7,718 bases of DNA from an uncultured Blautia sp. Lineage in GTDB: Bacteria > Bacillota > Clostridia > Lachnospirales > Lachnospiraceae. Positions 1 through 6,524 of the stretch are shown here, piece by piece (position 1 is the first letter of the stretch; every line of letters starts with the position of its first letter). Location of the stretch: NCBI GenBank assembly GCA_934394545.1, contig CAKRRG010000103.1, forward strand, positions 1 to 7,718, read 5' to 3'. Under the pieces are notes generated by a model that searched no databases, was not told the DNA's origin, and worked only from the letters and a program-made list of their open reading frames with translations. The position numbers and the translations under genes were made by a program.

Positions 1-204
1 GATAAAGTGAAAGCATTCGTAAACGAGATCAGCAAATTTGACTGCGACTTCGACCTGGTATCCGGAAGATATGTGATTGACGCTAAGTCTATCATGGGAA
101 TCTTCAGCTTGGATTTATCTAAACCGATCGACCTTAATATCCATGCTGATGGAGCTGCTCTTGACAGCGTTATGGAAATCATCAACAAATATACAGTTGA
201 ATAA
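1..204 (+). CDS. HPr-family phosphocarrier-like protein, 3' part
   Basis: The reading frame is open from base 1 and ends in TAA at 202-204, so 67 codons are visible and the start lies outside the window; the GTG at 7 is internal, not a convincing start. The protein aligns without gaps to Bacillus HPr: FVNEISKF matches helix 1 and AKSIMGIFSL matches the loop carrying the regulatory Ser46 that HPr kinase phosphorylates. True HPr passes phosphate from enzyme I to sugar-specific EII proteins through His15 in a HARP motif. Here the residues at the Arg17 and Pro18 positions are Asp and Lys, so the active-site motif is not the canonical one; the residue at position 15 is just outside the window. The protein is therefore best called HPr-like, perhaps regulatory rather than a PTS phosphocarrier (inference). 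A strong terminator follows 16 nt after the stop, and the gene converges with thiI. Confidence 0.85.
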   Translation, partial: DKVKAFVNEISKFDCDFDLVSGRYVIDAKSIMGIFSLDLSKPIDLNIHADGAALDSVMEIINKYTVE

Positions 205-220
205 TTACGAATTCGATTGC

Positions 221-251
221 TGAGGAACTGCGAACAGTTCCTCATTTTTTT
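221..251 (+). terminator. Intrinsic terminator of the HPr-like gene
   Basis: A perfect 10-bp stem (TGAGGAACTG at 221-230 with CAGTTCCTCA at 235-244) closes a CGAA tetraloop and is followed directly by seven T residues (245-251). This is a classic rho-independent terminator for plus-strand transcription. On the minus strand the same stem lies 22 nt after the thiI stop, but there it is preceded by the A tract and not followed by T residues, so it is at best a weak terminator or a 3'-end hairpin for thiI mRNA. Confidence 0.95.
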
Positions 252-266
252 GTGTCAAAATGTTAT

Positions 267-1448
267 TTACTGGATTTCAATTACTTCCGTAGTTCTAAGA
301 GCTTCCTCCATCAGTTCATCAATCTTCTCTGCCAGCTTTTCTTCTGACTTACGTATTACATTCAGATTCGGCTTTGTAACCGGATGCTTTGCAACGAAAA
401 TAGTACAGCAGTCTTCGTATGGGAGAACCGAGGTATCATAGGTTCCGATTTCCCAGGAGCGCTCTACAATTTCCTGCTTATCAAATCCAATTACCGGGCG
501 ATATACGGGAAGTGTGCATACTTCGTTGGTTGCTGCAAGGCTCTGAAGTGTCTGGCTGGCAACCTGTCCAATGCTCTCTCCGGTAATAAGACCAAGGCAG
601 TTGTCTTTCTTTGCAAAATGTTCTGCGATCCGCATCATATACCTGCGCATGATAATTGTTAGTTCATCATGCGGACACTGATCATAAATGTAAAGCTGGA
701 TATCCGTAAAGTTGACTACATGAAGTTTGATCGGTCCGCTATATTTTGCCACCAGTTTCGCCAGGTCTACCACCTTTTGTTTGGCACGCTCACTGGTATA
801 TGGCGGAGCATGGAAATAAACAGCCTCAATCTTAACGCCTCTCTTTGCGATCATATAGCCGGCTACCGGACTGTCGATTCCGCCAGAAAGAAGCAGCATT
901 GCTTTTCCATTGGTTCCAACCGGCATTCCGCCAGGTCCCTTGATACTCTTGGAATAAACATAAATTTTCTCACGGATTTCCACAGAAACAGTTAACTCTG
1001 GCTGATGTACATCCACCTTTGCTTCCGGAAAAGCATCCAGAATACTTTCACCTATTCTTGCACTTACTTCCATGGAATTTACCGGGTATGACTTTCTTGC
1101 CCGTCTTGTATAAACCTTAAAAGTTCCATTGTAATCCGGATGAACATTTTTCATATATTCAACTACATCTGCACGTGTTTGTTCGAATCCATTATCCTCG
1201 TAGATTACAACCGGACAAATATAAACAATACCAAACACCGTCTTCAATGCAGCTACCGCCTCATCAAAATCATACTCTTCCGGGCAGAACACATAAACAC
1301 GTCCCTGCTCCTTCACAACGCGGTAATCTCCTTCAATCTTAGAAAGGGCAATGTTCATCTGCTTCACCAAGGCATCTTCAAACAAATATCTGTTCTTCCC
1401 CTTGATTGCTATTTCTGCGTATTTTATTAAAAATGCGTGAAATATCAT
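267..1448 (-). CDS. thiI: tRNA 4-thiouridine synthase ThiI (tRNA sulfurtransferase)
   Basis: This cytoplasmic enzyme adenylates U8 of tRNA and inserts sulfur to give 4-thiouridine, a near-UV sensor; in some bacteria ThiI also feeds thiazole synthesis. The 393-aa protein has the family order: an N-terminal ferredoxin-like domain, a THUMP domain (about residues 60-165) and a PP-loop ATP pyrophosphatase domain with LLLSGGIDSP at 185-194. TGESIGQVASQTL (289-301) is a further family block. The Cys-Cys pair at 347-348 (YEDCC) is in the region of the catalytic Cys344 of E. coli ThiI. There is no C-terminal rhodanese domain, which is normal for the roughly 400-aa Bacillota form. The ATG at 1448 is set by AGGAGG at 1456-1461 with 7-nt spacing. 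The adjacent upstream gene is a cysteine desulfurase, the expected sulfur donor, as in the nifZ-thiI pair of B. subtilis. It may have its own promoter in the 84-nt gap. It is the last gene of the minus-strand unit. Confidence 0.97.
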   Translation of the reverse strand: MIFHAFLIKYAEIAIKGKNRYLFEDALVKQMNIALSKIEGDYRVVKEQGRVYVFCPEEYDFDEAVAALKTVFGIVYICPVVIYEDNGFEQTRADVVEYMKNVHPDYNGTFKVYTRRARKSYPVNSMEVSARIGESILDAFPEAKVDVHQPELTVSVEIREKIYVYSKSIKGPGGMPVGTNGKAMLLLSGGIDSPVAGYMIAKRGVKIEAVYFHAPPYTSERAKQKVVDLAKLVAKYSGPIKLHVVNFTDIQLYIYDQCPHDELTIIMRRYMMRIAEHFAKKDNCLGLITGESIGQVASQTLQSLAATNEVCTLPVYRPVIGFDKQEIVERSWEIGTYDTSVLPYEDCCTIFVAKHPVTKPNLNVIRKSEEKLAEKIDELMEEALRTTEVIEIQ

Positions 1449-1461
1449 TTGGTTTCCTCCT

Positions 1462-1489
1462 ATTATATATACTATGACGTCGGGGTCAA
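1462..1489 (-). promoter_or_regulatory. Candidate sigma-A promoter in front of thiI
   Basis: On the minus strand TTGACC (1489-1484) and a perfect TATAAT (1467-1462) are separated by 16 bp, a good match to a housekeeping promoter. The problem is position: transcription would begin about 7 nt past the -10 box, inside or just after the AGGAGG of thiI (1461-1456), leaving a leader of only about 10 nt without most of its ribosome binding site. The -35 box lies in the loop and arm of the palindrome at 1479-1500. It may be a real weak promoter, or a chance match in an AT-rich leader. Confidence 0.3.
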
Positions 1490-1505
1490 AAGCCCCCGAC
1501 TATGA
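1471..1505. repeat. Palindrome flanked by a 7-bp direct repeat, between desulfurase gene and thiI
   Basis: GTCGGGG (1479-1485) and CCCCGAC (1494-1500) form a 7-bp GC-rich inverted repeat with an 8-nt loop. ACTATGA occurs at 1471-1477 and again at 1499-1505, bracketing it as a direct repeat, with the second copy sharing AC with the palindrome arm. There is no T tract after the stem on either strand, so it is not a standard terminator. It could be an mRNA processing or stabilising hairpin, an operator over the candidate -35 box, or a copy of a small dispersed repeat. Confidence 0.6.
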
Positions 1506-1532
1506 TACCTGCGGATTGTTTCGTGCGTTGCA

Positions 1533-2687
1533 TTAATGTCTTGAATATTTTCTCAGCATAGGGAGCACCTGTCCGATCACTTCCAGACAGTAATCTACTT
1601 CTTCAAATGTATTTTCCTCTGAAAAACTGAATCGCAAAGTGCTTTCTCTCTGGGCAGGTTCCATTCCCATTGCGCTTAAAGTTCCCACAGCTTTACGCTT
1701 ATGACTGGAGCAGGCGCTTCCTGCAGAAACGTAAATTCCTTTTTCTTCCAGTGTATGAAGAAGAACTTCACTTCTTACCCCCATAAAGCTTGCGCTCAAA
1801 ATCTGGGGCGCACCTTCCTGCAATTCCATTCCATTAAGCCGAACATCCGGCAGCTTCAAAAAGCCATCTGCCAGACGCTCTTTCAGCTGGTACATATGCT
1901 GGATTTTCTCATCAAAATCTGTGTAAACCATATTTGCAGCAACTCCCATTCCTGCAATTCCCGGAACATTGTCAGTACCGGAACGCATTCCGGCCTGCTG
2001 TCCCCCTCCCAGGATCTGTGGCTGGACTTTCGCCTTCTCATTAATGTATAAGAACCCAACGCCCTTCGGGCCGTGAATCTTATGACTGCTTACTGAGAGC
2101 ATGTCAATTCCCAGCTTTTTCGGATAAATACGGTATTTGCCAAATGCCTGAATTGCGTCTACGTGATAAAGAGCTTTGGGACTTTTTTCATGAACAAGTT
2201 TTGCGATCTCTTCTACAGGCATTACTGCTCCCACTTCATTATTCACATACATAGTCGATACCAGAATGGTATCCGGACGAAGAGCCTTCTCCAACGCATC
2301 CAGACGCACAACGCCTCTGTGATCTACAGGTACGACCGTTACCTCATATCCCATCTGCTCCAGACGTTCTACAGGCTGTCCTACAGCAGCATGCTCTACA
2401 GAAGTGGTAATAATATGATTTCCGCTTCTTTTATTGGCATCTGCTCCGCCAAACAAAGCCAGATTATTAGATTCTGTCCCTCCCGAGGTAAAGATGATCT
2501 CTTTTTCATTTACTTTGAGGATTCTGGCAAGTGTCTGTGCGGATCCACGGACATATTTCTCTGCTTCCACGCCTTTTAGATGCATTGCAGATGGATTCCC
2601 GAAATCCTCTGTCATTGTTTTTACTACGATTTCTGCCACCTCGGGATAACATCTTGTGGTGGCTGAATTATCAAAATATACTTCCAT
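1533..2687 (-). CDS. Cysteine desulfurase, NifS/IscS group I
   Basis: This PLP enzyme converts cysteine to alanine and carries the sulfur as a persulfide for transfer to partner proteins. The 384-aa length is typical. Visible signatures are FTSGGTESNN (66-75), the cofactor-stacking His99 in SVEHAA, Asp177 and Gln180 in HVDAIQAFGK, the PLP lysine Lys203 in SSHKIHGPKG, and the catalytic Cys326 in SAGSACSS. The catalytic loop (326 to about 351) is long, as in group I enzymes, not short as in SufS. Its start lies 3 nt after rsmE; the ribosome binding site GAGG (2699-2702) is inside the end of rsmE with a long 11-nt spacing, suggesting translational coupling. Because thiI follows and no iscU, sufU or other Fe-S scaffold gene is nearby, its main partner is probably ThiI, as for B. 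subtilis NifZ (inference). A broader Fe-S role cannot be excluded, so I give no gene symbol. Confidence 0.95.
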   Translation of the reverse strand: MEVYFDNSATTRCYPEVAEIVVKTMTEDFGNPSAMHLKGVEAEKYVRGSAQTLARILKVNEKEIIFTSGGTESNNLALFGGADANKRSGNHIITTSVEHAAVGQPVERLEQMGYEVTVVPVDHRGVVRLDALEKALRPDTILVSTMYVNNEVGAVMPVEEIAKLVHEKSPKALYHVDAIQAFGKYRIYPKKLGIDMLSVSSHKIHGPKGVGFLYINEKAKVQPQILGGGQQAGMRSGTDNVPGIAGMGVAANMVYTDFDEKIQHMYQLKERLADGFLKLPDVRLNGMELQEGAPQILSASFMGVRSEVLLHTLEEKGIYVSAGSACSSHKRKAVGTLSAMGMEPAQRESTLRFSFSEENTFEEVDYCLEVIGQVLPMLRKYSRH

Positions 2688-2690
2688 TTC

Positions 2691-3443
2691 TTATTCATCC
2701 TCTTTTTCCAGCGTAAACATGAGAATAGACAGCATGGCCATGCCGGCTGTCTCTGTACGCAGGATTCTTTTTCCCAGTGTAACCGGTTTCATACCAGCAT
2801 CCATGGCTGCCTGTATTTCTTCCTCCTCGAAACCGCCCTCCGGTCCGATAAAAATACCAATTGACTGATCCGGCTTTATAGAAGAAATCATTTCTCTGGT
2901 TTCTTTCATGCCTCTTGCAAGCTCGTATGGAACCATAAGAACATCCAGTTCCTTTGCAAATGCAAGTGCCTCTTTCCAGGTCATGACACTTTTCACTTCC
3001 GGAATCATCATACGCTTGGACTGCTTCGCTGCGCTCTCAGAAATCTGCTGCCATCTGGCTGTTTTCTTCTGGGCTTTTTTTCCATCCAGTTTCACTACAC
3101 AGCGCTTCATCTCCACCGGTACAACAGAATAAACGCCAAGCTCCACAGCTTTCTGGATGATCAGTTCCATTTTGTCCCCCTTGGGAAGTCCCTGAAACAG
3201 ATAAATCCGATTCGGAAGCTCATAACCAGCTTCCTCTGCCTCAAGAATATGAAGAATGGCACAGTCCTCCATAAATTCATCTATGGTACAATGATATTCT
3301 TTCTCACTCCCATCACTGATCCAGACTTCCTCACCAATGCGCATGCGCAGTACATTTTTCATATGGTTCAGATCCGTTCCTGTGAGCGTAATTTTTGATT
3401 CCTCTTCCTGTATCTGATAAGGCTCTACAAAAAAGCGATGCAT
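2691..3443 (-). CDS. rsmE: 16S rRNA m3U1498 methyltransferase RsmE
   Basis: RsmE is an SPOUT-class, SAM-dependent methyltransferase that methylates N3 of U1498 in helix 44 of 16S rRNA, near the decoding centre. The 250-aa protein is full length for the family. It opens with MHRFF, followed by a PUA-like RNA-binding domain (about 1-70), then the trefoil-knot catalytic domain. Family blocks are QGLPKGDKMELIIQKAVELG (84-103), RWQQISESAAKQSKR (130-144), the SAM-binding IGPEGGF (199-205) and the knot segment LGKRILRTETA (223-233). The ATG at 3443 has AAGGA at 3451-3455 with 7-nt spacing and lies 3 nt after the prmA stop, the usual prmA-rsmE pairing. An ATG at 3447-3445 overlaps the prmA stop but is in a different frame. 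The 3' end carries the ribosome binding site of the downstream desulfurase gene. Nothing appears damaged. Confidence 0.97.
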   Translation of the reverse strand: MHRFFVEPYQIQEEESKITLTGTDLNHMKNVLRMRIGEEVWISDGSEKEYHCTIDEFMEDCAILHILEAEEAGYELPNRIYLFQGLPKGDKMELIIQKAVELGVYSVVPVEMKRCVVKLDGKKAQKKTARWQQISESAAKQSKRMMIPEVKSVMTWKEALAFAKELDVLMVPYELARGMKETREMISSIKPDQSIGIFIGPEGGFEEEEIQAAMDAGMKPVTLGKRILRTETAGMAMLSILMFTLEKEDE

Positions 3444-3446
3444 ACA

Positions 3447-4400
3447 TTATTCCTTTCTGGCTGTTACAGACACCCATTCTCCCTGATGTGTCACCTCAAC
3501 CAGCTGAAGACCTGCTTCCTTCACAGCCTGAACAACTACCTCTTCTTTCACATCCAGAATACCGGAAGTGATATAGTACGCACCTTTTTTCATCTGATTT
3601 ACGATAACTGGTGTCAGCGGAATCAATACATCTGCCAGAATATTTGCCGTTACAATGTCATATTTCTCATATCCCACAGTGTCCTGGACTTCTTTGTCAT
3701 CAATGATATTTCCAATGAGCATGTCAAAGGTCTCCTCTTTAATGTCATTGGCTTCTTTATTATCCGCAACCGCCGGGATCGCACAAGGATCAAGATCGGT
3801 TCCCACAACATGGGCAGCGCCCAGCTTCAGCGCTACGATTCCAAGGATTCCGCTTCCGGTTCCCACATCCAGCATATTGGTATCTTTTGTCACAAATTTC
3901 TTCAGCTGACGGATCACAAGCTGTGTAGTCTCATGCATACCAGTTCCAAAAGCGGTGCCAGGATCAATATGAAGGATCATTTTATCCTGATCCTCTTCCT
4001 TCACTTCTTCCCAAGATGGAACAATGAGAATATCATCTACATAAAACTGATGGAAATACTCCTTCCAGTTATTGATCCAATCCTTGTCCTCTGTCTGGGA
4101 TTCTGTAATGGTACCCTCTCCTATATCCATATAACCACGCACTTCTTCAAGAACGGCGCGTACTCGCGCAAGGACAGGTTCCACCTCTGTATCCTCTTCC
4201 AGATAAAAATTCAGATAAGCGATTCCGTCATCAGCAGGACCTTCCGGCATGATATCCACAAACATCTGCTCTTTATCTGTCTCAGTAAGAGGCTGCTTAT
4301 CCTGAATCTCCACGCCTTCAACTCCAACATCTGCAAGTGCAGAGATAATAACGTCTTCTGCTTCCGTTTTTGTCTTAATGGTAAAGCGATTCCACTTCAT
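3447..4400 (-). CDS. prmA: Ribosomal protein L11 methyltransferase PrmA
   Basis: PrmA trimethylates amino groups of ribosomal protein L11 using SAM. At 317 aa it has the family's usual size. An N-terminal L11-recognition domain (about 1-95) starts with MKWNRFTIKT; the linker contains the conserved WINNWKEYFHQ (108-118). The class I methyltransferase domain follows, with DPGTAFGTGMHETT (146-159), the SAM motif I LDVGTGSGILGI (177-188), acidic motif II around Asp202/Asp204, and TANIL (251-255), equivalent to the catalytic-loop (N/D)PP(Y/F)-like position in this family; GEW (307-309) is the typical terminal block. The ATG at 4400 has GGAG (4408-4411) with 7-nt spacing. It lies 29 nt after the PAP2 gene and 3 nt before rsmE, so it probably shares a transcript with both. 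A 984-nt open frame lies antisense to almost the whole gene but has no family features. Confidence 0.97.
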   Translation of the reverse strand: MKWNRFTIKTKTEAEDVIISALADVGVEGVEIQDKQPLTETDKEQMFVDIMPEGPADDGIAYLNFYLEEDTEVEPVLARVRAVLEEVRGYMDIGEGTITESQTEDKDWINNWKEYFHQFYVDDILIVPSWEEVKEEDQDKMILHIDPGTAFGTGMHETTQLVIRQLKKFVTKDTNMLDVGTGSGILGIVALKLGAAHVVGTDLDPCAIPAVADNKEANDIKEETFDMLIGNIIDDKEVQDTVGYEKYDIVTANILADVLIPLTPVIVNQMKKGAYYITSGILDVKEEVVVQAVKEAGLQLVEVTHQGEWVSVTARKE

Positions 4401-4429
4401 ACTTTTTCTCCAATCTTATGAATTTTCTG

Positions 4430-5116
4430 TTATTGTTTTCCTTCTCTATGTTCAAAGATCCTAACCACCCAATTATGCCGCGTTCCCTTCCGGTAAAAGT
4501 TCCAGAAAAGCTCAACAAGTATTAACGCTGCCACTGCATCTACAATATAATGCTGTTTTAACACCTGCGTTGAAATAATGATCAGCACCGCAAAAACCAG
4601 GGAAAACAGCTGATACCATTTTGGTACTTTTTCAGAACCGGCCACTCCTTTCCAACACATCCAACTCACATAACAATGAATAGATGGAAGAAGATTAGAT
4701 GGATCATTTCCACCATCCAGGGAATAAACCAGCATGAGAAGCTTCTCTGAAATAGTATTCCCGGCAATTTCCGGTCTTATATTTGTGGTTGGTACCAGGA
4801 TAAAGCAAATAAAACAAATGAAATGTATGGTCAGATCGGTTGCAACAAACCGATAAAACCAATCCTTTCCACGCCTGGCAGCAAGCGCATATCCTACCGC
4901 CCAGAATGGAAACGCCAAAATGTAAAACCAGATAAATACTGGCAATACAGGAACTGCCCGGTCAAGTGCTGTTGTAAAATCGTAATGATATCTGTTTGCT
5001 GTAAGTATGCTGCTTCCCGAATAGATCAGGCTGTTTACAACAAAAATCGTCAGCAGCGGCGGGATTGACCATACGGGAATATATTCGTTAAGTATGTTTT
5101 TTATTTTCGTTTTCAA
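4430..5116 (-). CDS. PAP2-family integral membrane phosphatase/phosphotransferase
   Basis: The 228-aa protein is a polytopic membrane protein with hydrophobic stretches near residues 16-34, 55-79, 93-109, 165-182 and 187-206. The active-site motifs of the PAP2 (lipid phosphatase) superfamily are present in diverged form: motif 1 keeps Arg114-Pro115 but has Leu at the usual Lys position (107); motif 2 is LPSIHCYVSW (143-152) with His147; motif 3 is STQVLKQHYIVDA (182-194) with His189 and Asp193, and Thr where the classic Arg stands. The LPSIHxY and KQHYxxD forms resemble the inositolphosphoryl-ceramide/sphingomyelin-synthase-like branch rather than classic PgpB. The catalytic His-His-Asp set is intact. 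The substrate is probably a lipid phosphate or phospholipid headgroup, but cannot be named. An in-frame ATG at 5239 would give 269 aa, but it overlaps dnaJ and crosses its terminator; the TTG at 5116 with AAGGAG 7 nt away is preferred. AATATA at 5154-5159 (TATATT on the minus strand) is a possible -10 box without a good -35. The gene precedes prmA by 29 nt. Confidence 0.85.
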   Translation of the reverse strand: MKTKIKNILNEYIPVWSIPPLLTIFVVNSLIYSGSSILTANRYHYDFTTALDRAVPVLPVFIWFYILAFPFWAVGYALAARRGKDWFYRFVATDLTIHFICFICFILVPTTNIRPEIAGNTISEKLLMLVYSLDGGNDPSNLLPSIHCYVSWMCWKGVAGSEKVPKWYQLFSLVFAVLIIISTQVLKQHYIVDAVAALILVELFWNFYRKGTRHNWVVRIFEHREGKQ

Positions 5117-5123
5117 GTCAATG

Positions 5124-5129
5124 CTCCTT
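5124..5129 (-). promoter_or_regulatory. Ribosome binding site that fixes a TTG start for the PAP2 gene
   Basis: AAGGAG on the minus strand (5129-5124) is 7 nt from TTG at 5116-5114. No in-frame ATG lies between the dnaJ terminator and the first membrane segment. The residues upstream of this TTG, up to the ATG at 5239, are encoded by the terminator hairpin and the last bases of dnaJ, so they are unlikely to be translated. Confidence 0.75.
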
Positions 5130-5170
5130 CCCGGATTCTTATGGCTACCCTTTAATATACAATAAGTAAC

Positions 5171-5204
5171 AAAAAAAGAAAAGAGGATATCTCCCCTTTT
5201 CTTT
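5171..5204 (-). terminator. Intrinsic terminator after dnaJ
   Basis: On the minus strand the RNA forms a 12-bp stem, AAAGAAAAGGGG (5204-5193) with CCUCUUUUCUUU (5186-5175), containing one G-U pair and a 6-nt loop, and runs into seven U residues (5177-5171, partly within the stem). It begins 25 nt after the dnaJ stop. It should end the dnaK-dnaJ transcript and separates it from the PAP2-prmA-rsmE unit. On the plus strand the same stem has an A-C mismatch and a broken T run, so it is mainly a minus-strand terminator. Confidence 0.88.
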
Positions 5205-5228
5205 ATTCTTTTATGAAAAACCTCACAT

Positions 5229-6413
5229 TTACTCTTCAAATGTCTCTTTTAATTTGTCCATGAAGCTTTTTTTCTTCTTTTCAGACTTCTCCGCACCATC
5301 ATTGTTCCCACTTGCAGGACGATTTCCACAAGCTTCATCAAACTTGCGGAGAGCTTCCTTGGCCTGTTCATTCAGATTCGTCGGAACCTGGACAACAAGT
5401 GTTACATAATGGTCACCACGAACATTCTTATTACGAAGAGAAGGAACACCTTTGCCCTTCAGACGGATTCTTGTATCTGTCTGAGTTCCAGGCTTCACAT
5501 CGTAAAGAACATCTCCGTCTACTGTATTCAGTCTTATCTCTCCGCCAAGTGCAGCCTGCGCATAAGTAATCGGTGCTGTAGAATAAATATTCATATCCTG
5601 TCTCTGGAAGATCGGATGACGTCCTACATTTACCTCTACCAGCAGATCACCTCTTGGGCCGCCGTTGGTACCAGGTTCACCTTTGTCACGAATGCGGATA
5701 CTCTGGCCATTATCAATGCCAGCTGGAACAGATACTTTAATCTTTTTGCGATTTGAAACATATCCTGTACCGCGGCAATCCGGACATTTGTCCTTAATGA
5801 TCTTACCTGTACCATGACAATCCGGGCAGACCTGAACATTACGAACCATACCAAACATGGACTGCTGGGTATAAACGATCTGGCCTTCCCCATTACATTT
5901 CGGACAGGTAACCGGTGAAGTGCCGGCTTTCGCACCACTTCCGTGGCAGGTAGCACACTCATCCTTCAGTGTGATCTCAAGCTCTTTTTCACAGCCAAAT
6001 ACAGCTTCCTCAAAGGTGATATTTACACGGGCACGCAGGTTTGCGCCTTTCATAGGGCCATTATTGGTACGTCTGCGGCTTCCGCCGCCAAACAGATCTC
6101 CGAAAATATCTCCGAAGATATCTCCCATATCAGAACCGGAGAAATCAAAGCCGCCGAAGCCGCCTGCTCCGCCACCGCCGCCGTTTTCAAAAGCGGCATG
6201 ACCAAACTGGTCATACTGTCTTCTCTTGTCCGGGTCACTTAAGATGCTGTAAGCCTCTGTTGCCTCTTTAAACTTCGCTTCAGCTTCCTTATCTCCCGGA
6301 TTTACATCGGGATGATACTTCTTGGCAAGCTGACGATATGCTTTTTTTAATGTAGCGTCATCGGCGTTTTTGTCAACGCCCAGGACTTCATAGTAATCTC
6401 TTTTATCAGCCAT
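5229..6413 (-). CDS. dnaJ: Chaperone protein DnaJ (Hsp40, type I)
   Basis: DnaJ delivers unfolded clients to DnaK and stimulates its ATPase. The 394-aa protein has the full type I plan: a J domain (about 1-70) with the HPD motif at 34-36; a Gly/Phe-rich region (78-115) containing the repeated GDIF/GDLF segment (97-108) with DIF-type motifs known to regulate DnaJ; four CxxCxGxG zinc repeats starting at Cys153, Cys170, Cys196 and Cys210, all intact; two C-terminal client-binding domains (about 130-345); and a charged tail with KSEKKKK (376-382). The ATG at 6413 has AGGAA at 6422-6426 with an 8-nt spacing. It lies 159 nt after dnaK, a rather wide gap that holds two hairpins, and is followed by an intrinsic terminator. 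No CIRCE operator is seen directly in front of it, so heat control, if any, would come from upstream of dnaK. Confidence 0.98.
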   Translation of the reverse strand: MADKRDYYEVLGVDKNADDATLKKAYRQLAKKYHPDVNPGDKEAEAKFKEATEAYSILSDPDKRRQYDQFGHAAFENGGGGGAGGFGGFDFSGSDMGDIFGDIFGDLFGGGSRRRTNNGPMKGANLRARVNITFEEAVFGCEKELEITLKDECATCHGSGAKAGTSPVTCPKCNGEGQIVYTQQSMFGMVRNVQVCPDCHGTGKIIKDKCPDCRGTGYVSNRKKIKVSVPAGIDNGQSIRIRDKGEPGTNGGPRGDLLVEVNVGRHPIFQRQDMNIYSTAPITYAQAALGGEIRLNTVDGDVLYDVKPGTQTDTRIRLKGKGVPSLRNKNVRGDHYVTLVVQVPTNLNEQAKEALRKFDEACGNRPASGNNDGAEKSEKKKKSFMDKLKETFEE

Positions 6414-6451
6414 GATTTCTTTTCCTAACTTTTTTGTATTTGGTCATCTAT

Positions 6452-6475
6452 GAAAAGCACCAGCCGGAGCTTTCC
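6452..6475 (-). other. Second hairpin in the dnaJ leader
   Basis: On the minus strand GGAAAGC (6475-6469) can pair with GCUUUUC (6458-6452), one G-U included, and the enclosed CC/GG (inside UCCGGCUGGU) can extend the stem. It ends 38 nt before the dnaJ start. No T tract follows. It may act in mRNA processing or stability in the dnaK-dnaJ junction; the structure is modest and function is unproven. Confidence 0.35.
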
Positions 6476-6499
6476 AGTAATATGTTTTCCACCACCACT

Positions 6500-6524
6500 G
6501 CCCGGTCATGAAGCATGACCGGGC
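6500..6524. other. Strong 11-bp hairpin between dnaK and dnaJ
   Basis: GCCCGGTCATG (6500-6510) and CATGACCGGGC (6514-6524) are perfect inverted repeats around a 3-nt spacer. On the minus strand the hairpin starts 48 nt after the dnaK stop and is not followed by T residues, so it is not a standard terminator. A stable intercistronic stem here would suit partial attenuation or 3'-end protection of dnaK mRNA, keeping DnaK above DnaJ; this role is inference. An outer pair, CGGAGC (6465-6470) and GCTCCG (6536-6541), could enclose it. Confidence 0.75.

Noticed and set aside
7..204. GTG at 7 as the start of the HPr-like gene
   Set aside because: The frame is open to the window edge and starting here would remove the first strand of the HPr fold; the gene is simply cut by the window.
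221..251. A bidirectional terminator serving thiI as well
   Set aside because: On the minus strand the stem is followed by GCAATCGAATTCG with no T tract, so only plus-strand termination is well supported.
1479..1500. Intrinsic terminator between the desulfurase gene and thiI
   Set aside because: The stem is only 7 bp with an 8-nt loop and lacks a following T run on either strand.
3438..4421. A 327-codon plus-strand open frame covering nearly all of prmA
   Set aside because: It is antisense to a well-conserved gene with every PrmA motif. Its product is rich in His, Ile, Phe, Asn and Cys without recognisable domains, as expected of a reverse-complement shadow, and it has no convincing ribosome binding site.
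5205..5239. Overlap of dnaJ with the PAP2 gene by about 11 nt
   Set aside because: It depends on the ATG at 5239; the TTG at 5116 with a good ribosome binding site removes the overlap.
5636..5962. A 108-codon minus-strand frame inside dnaJ, and similar frames at 6050-6238 (minus) and 5943-6242 (plus)
   Set aside because: They overlap the zinc-finger and Gly/Phe coding regions of dnaJ in other frames; their residue pattern follows the repetitive dnaJ codons and shows no family match.
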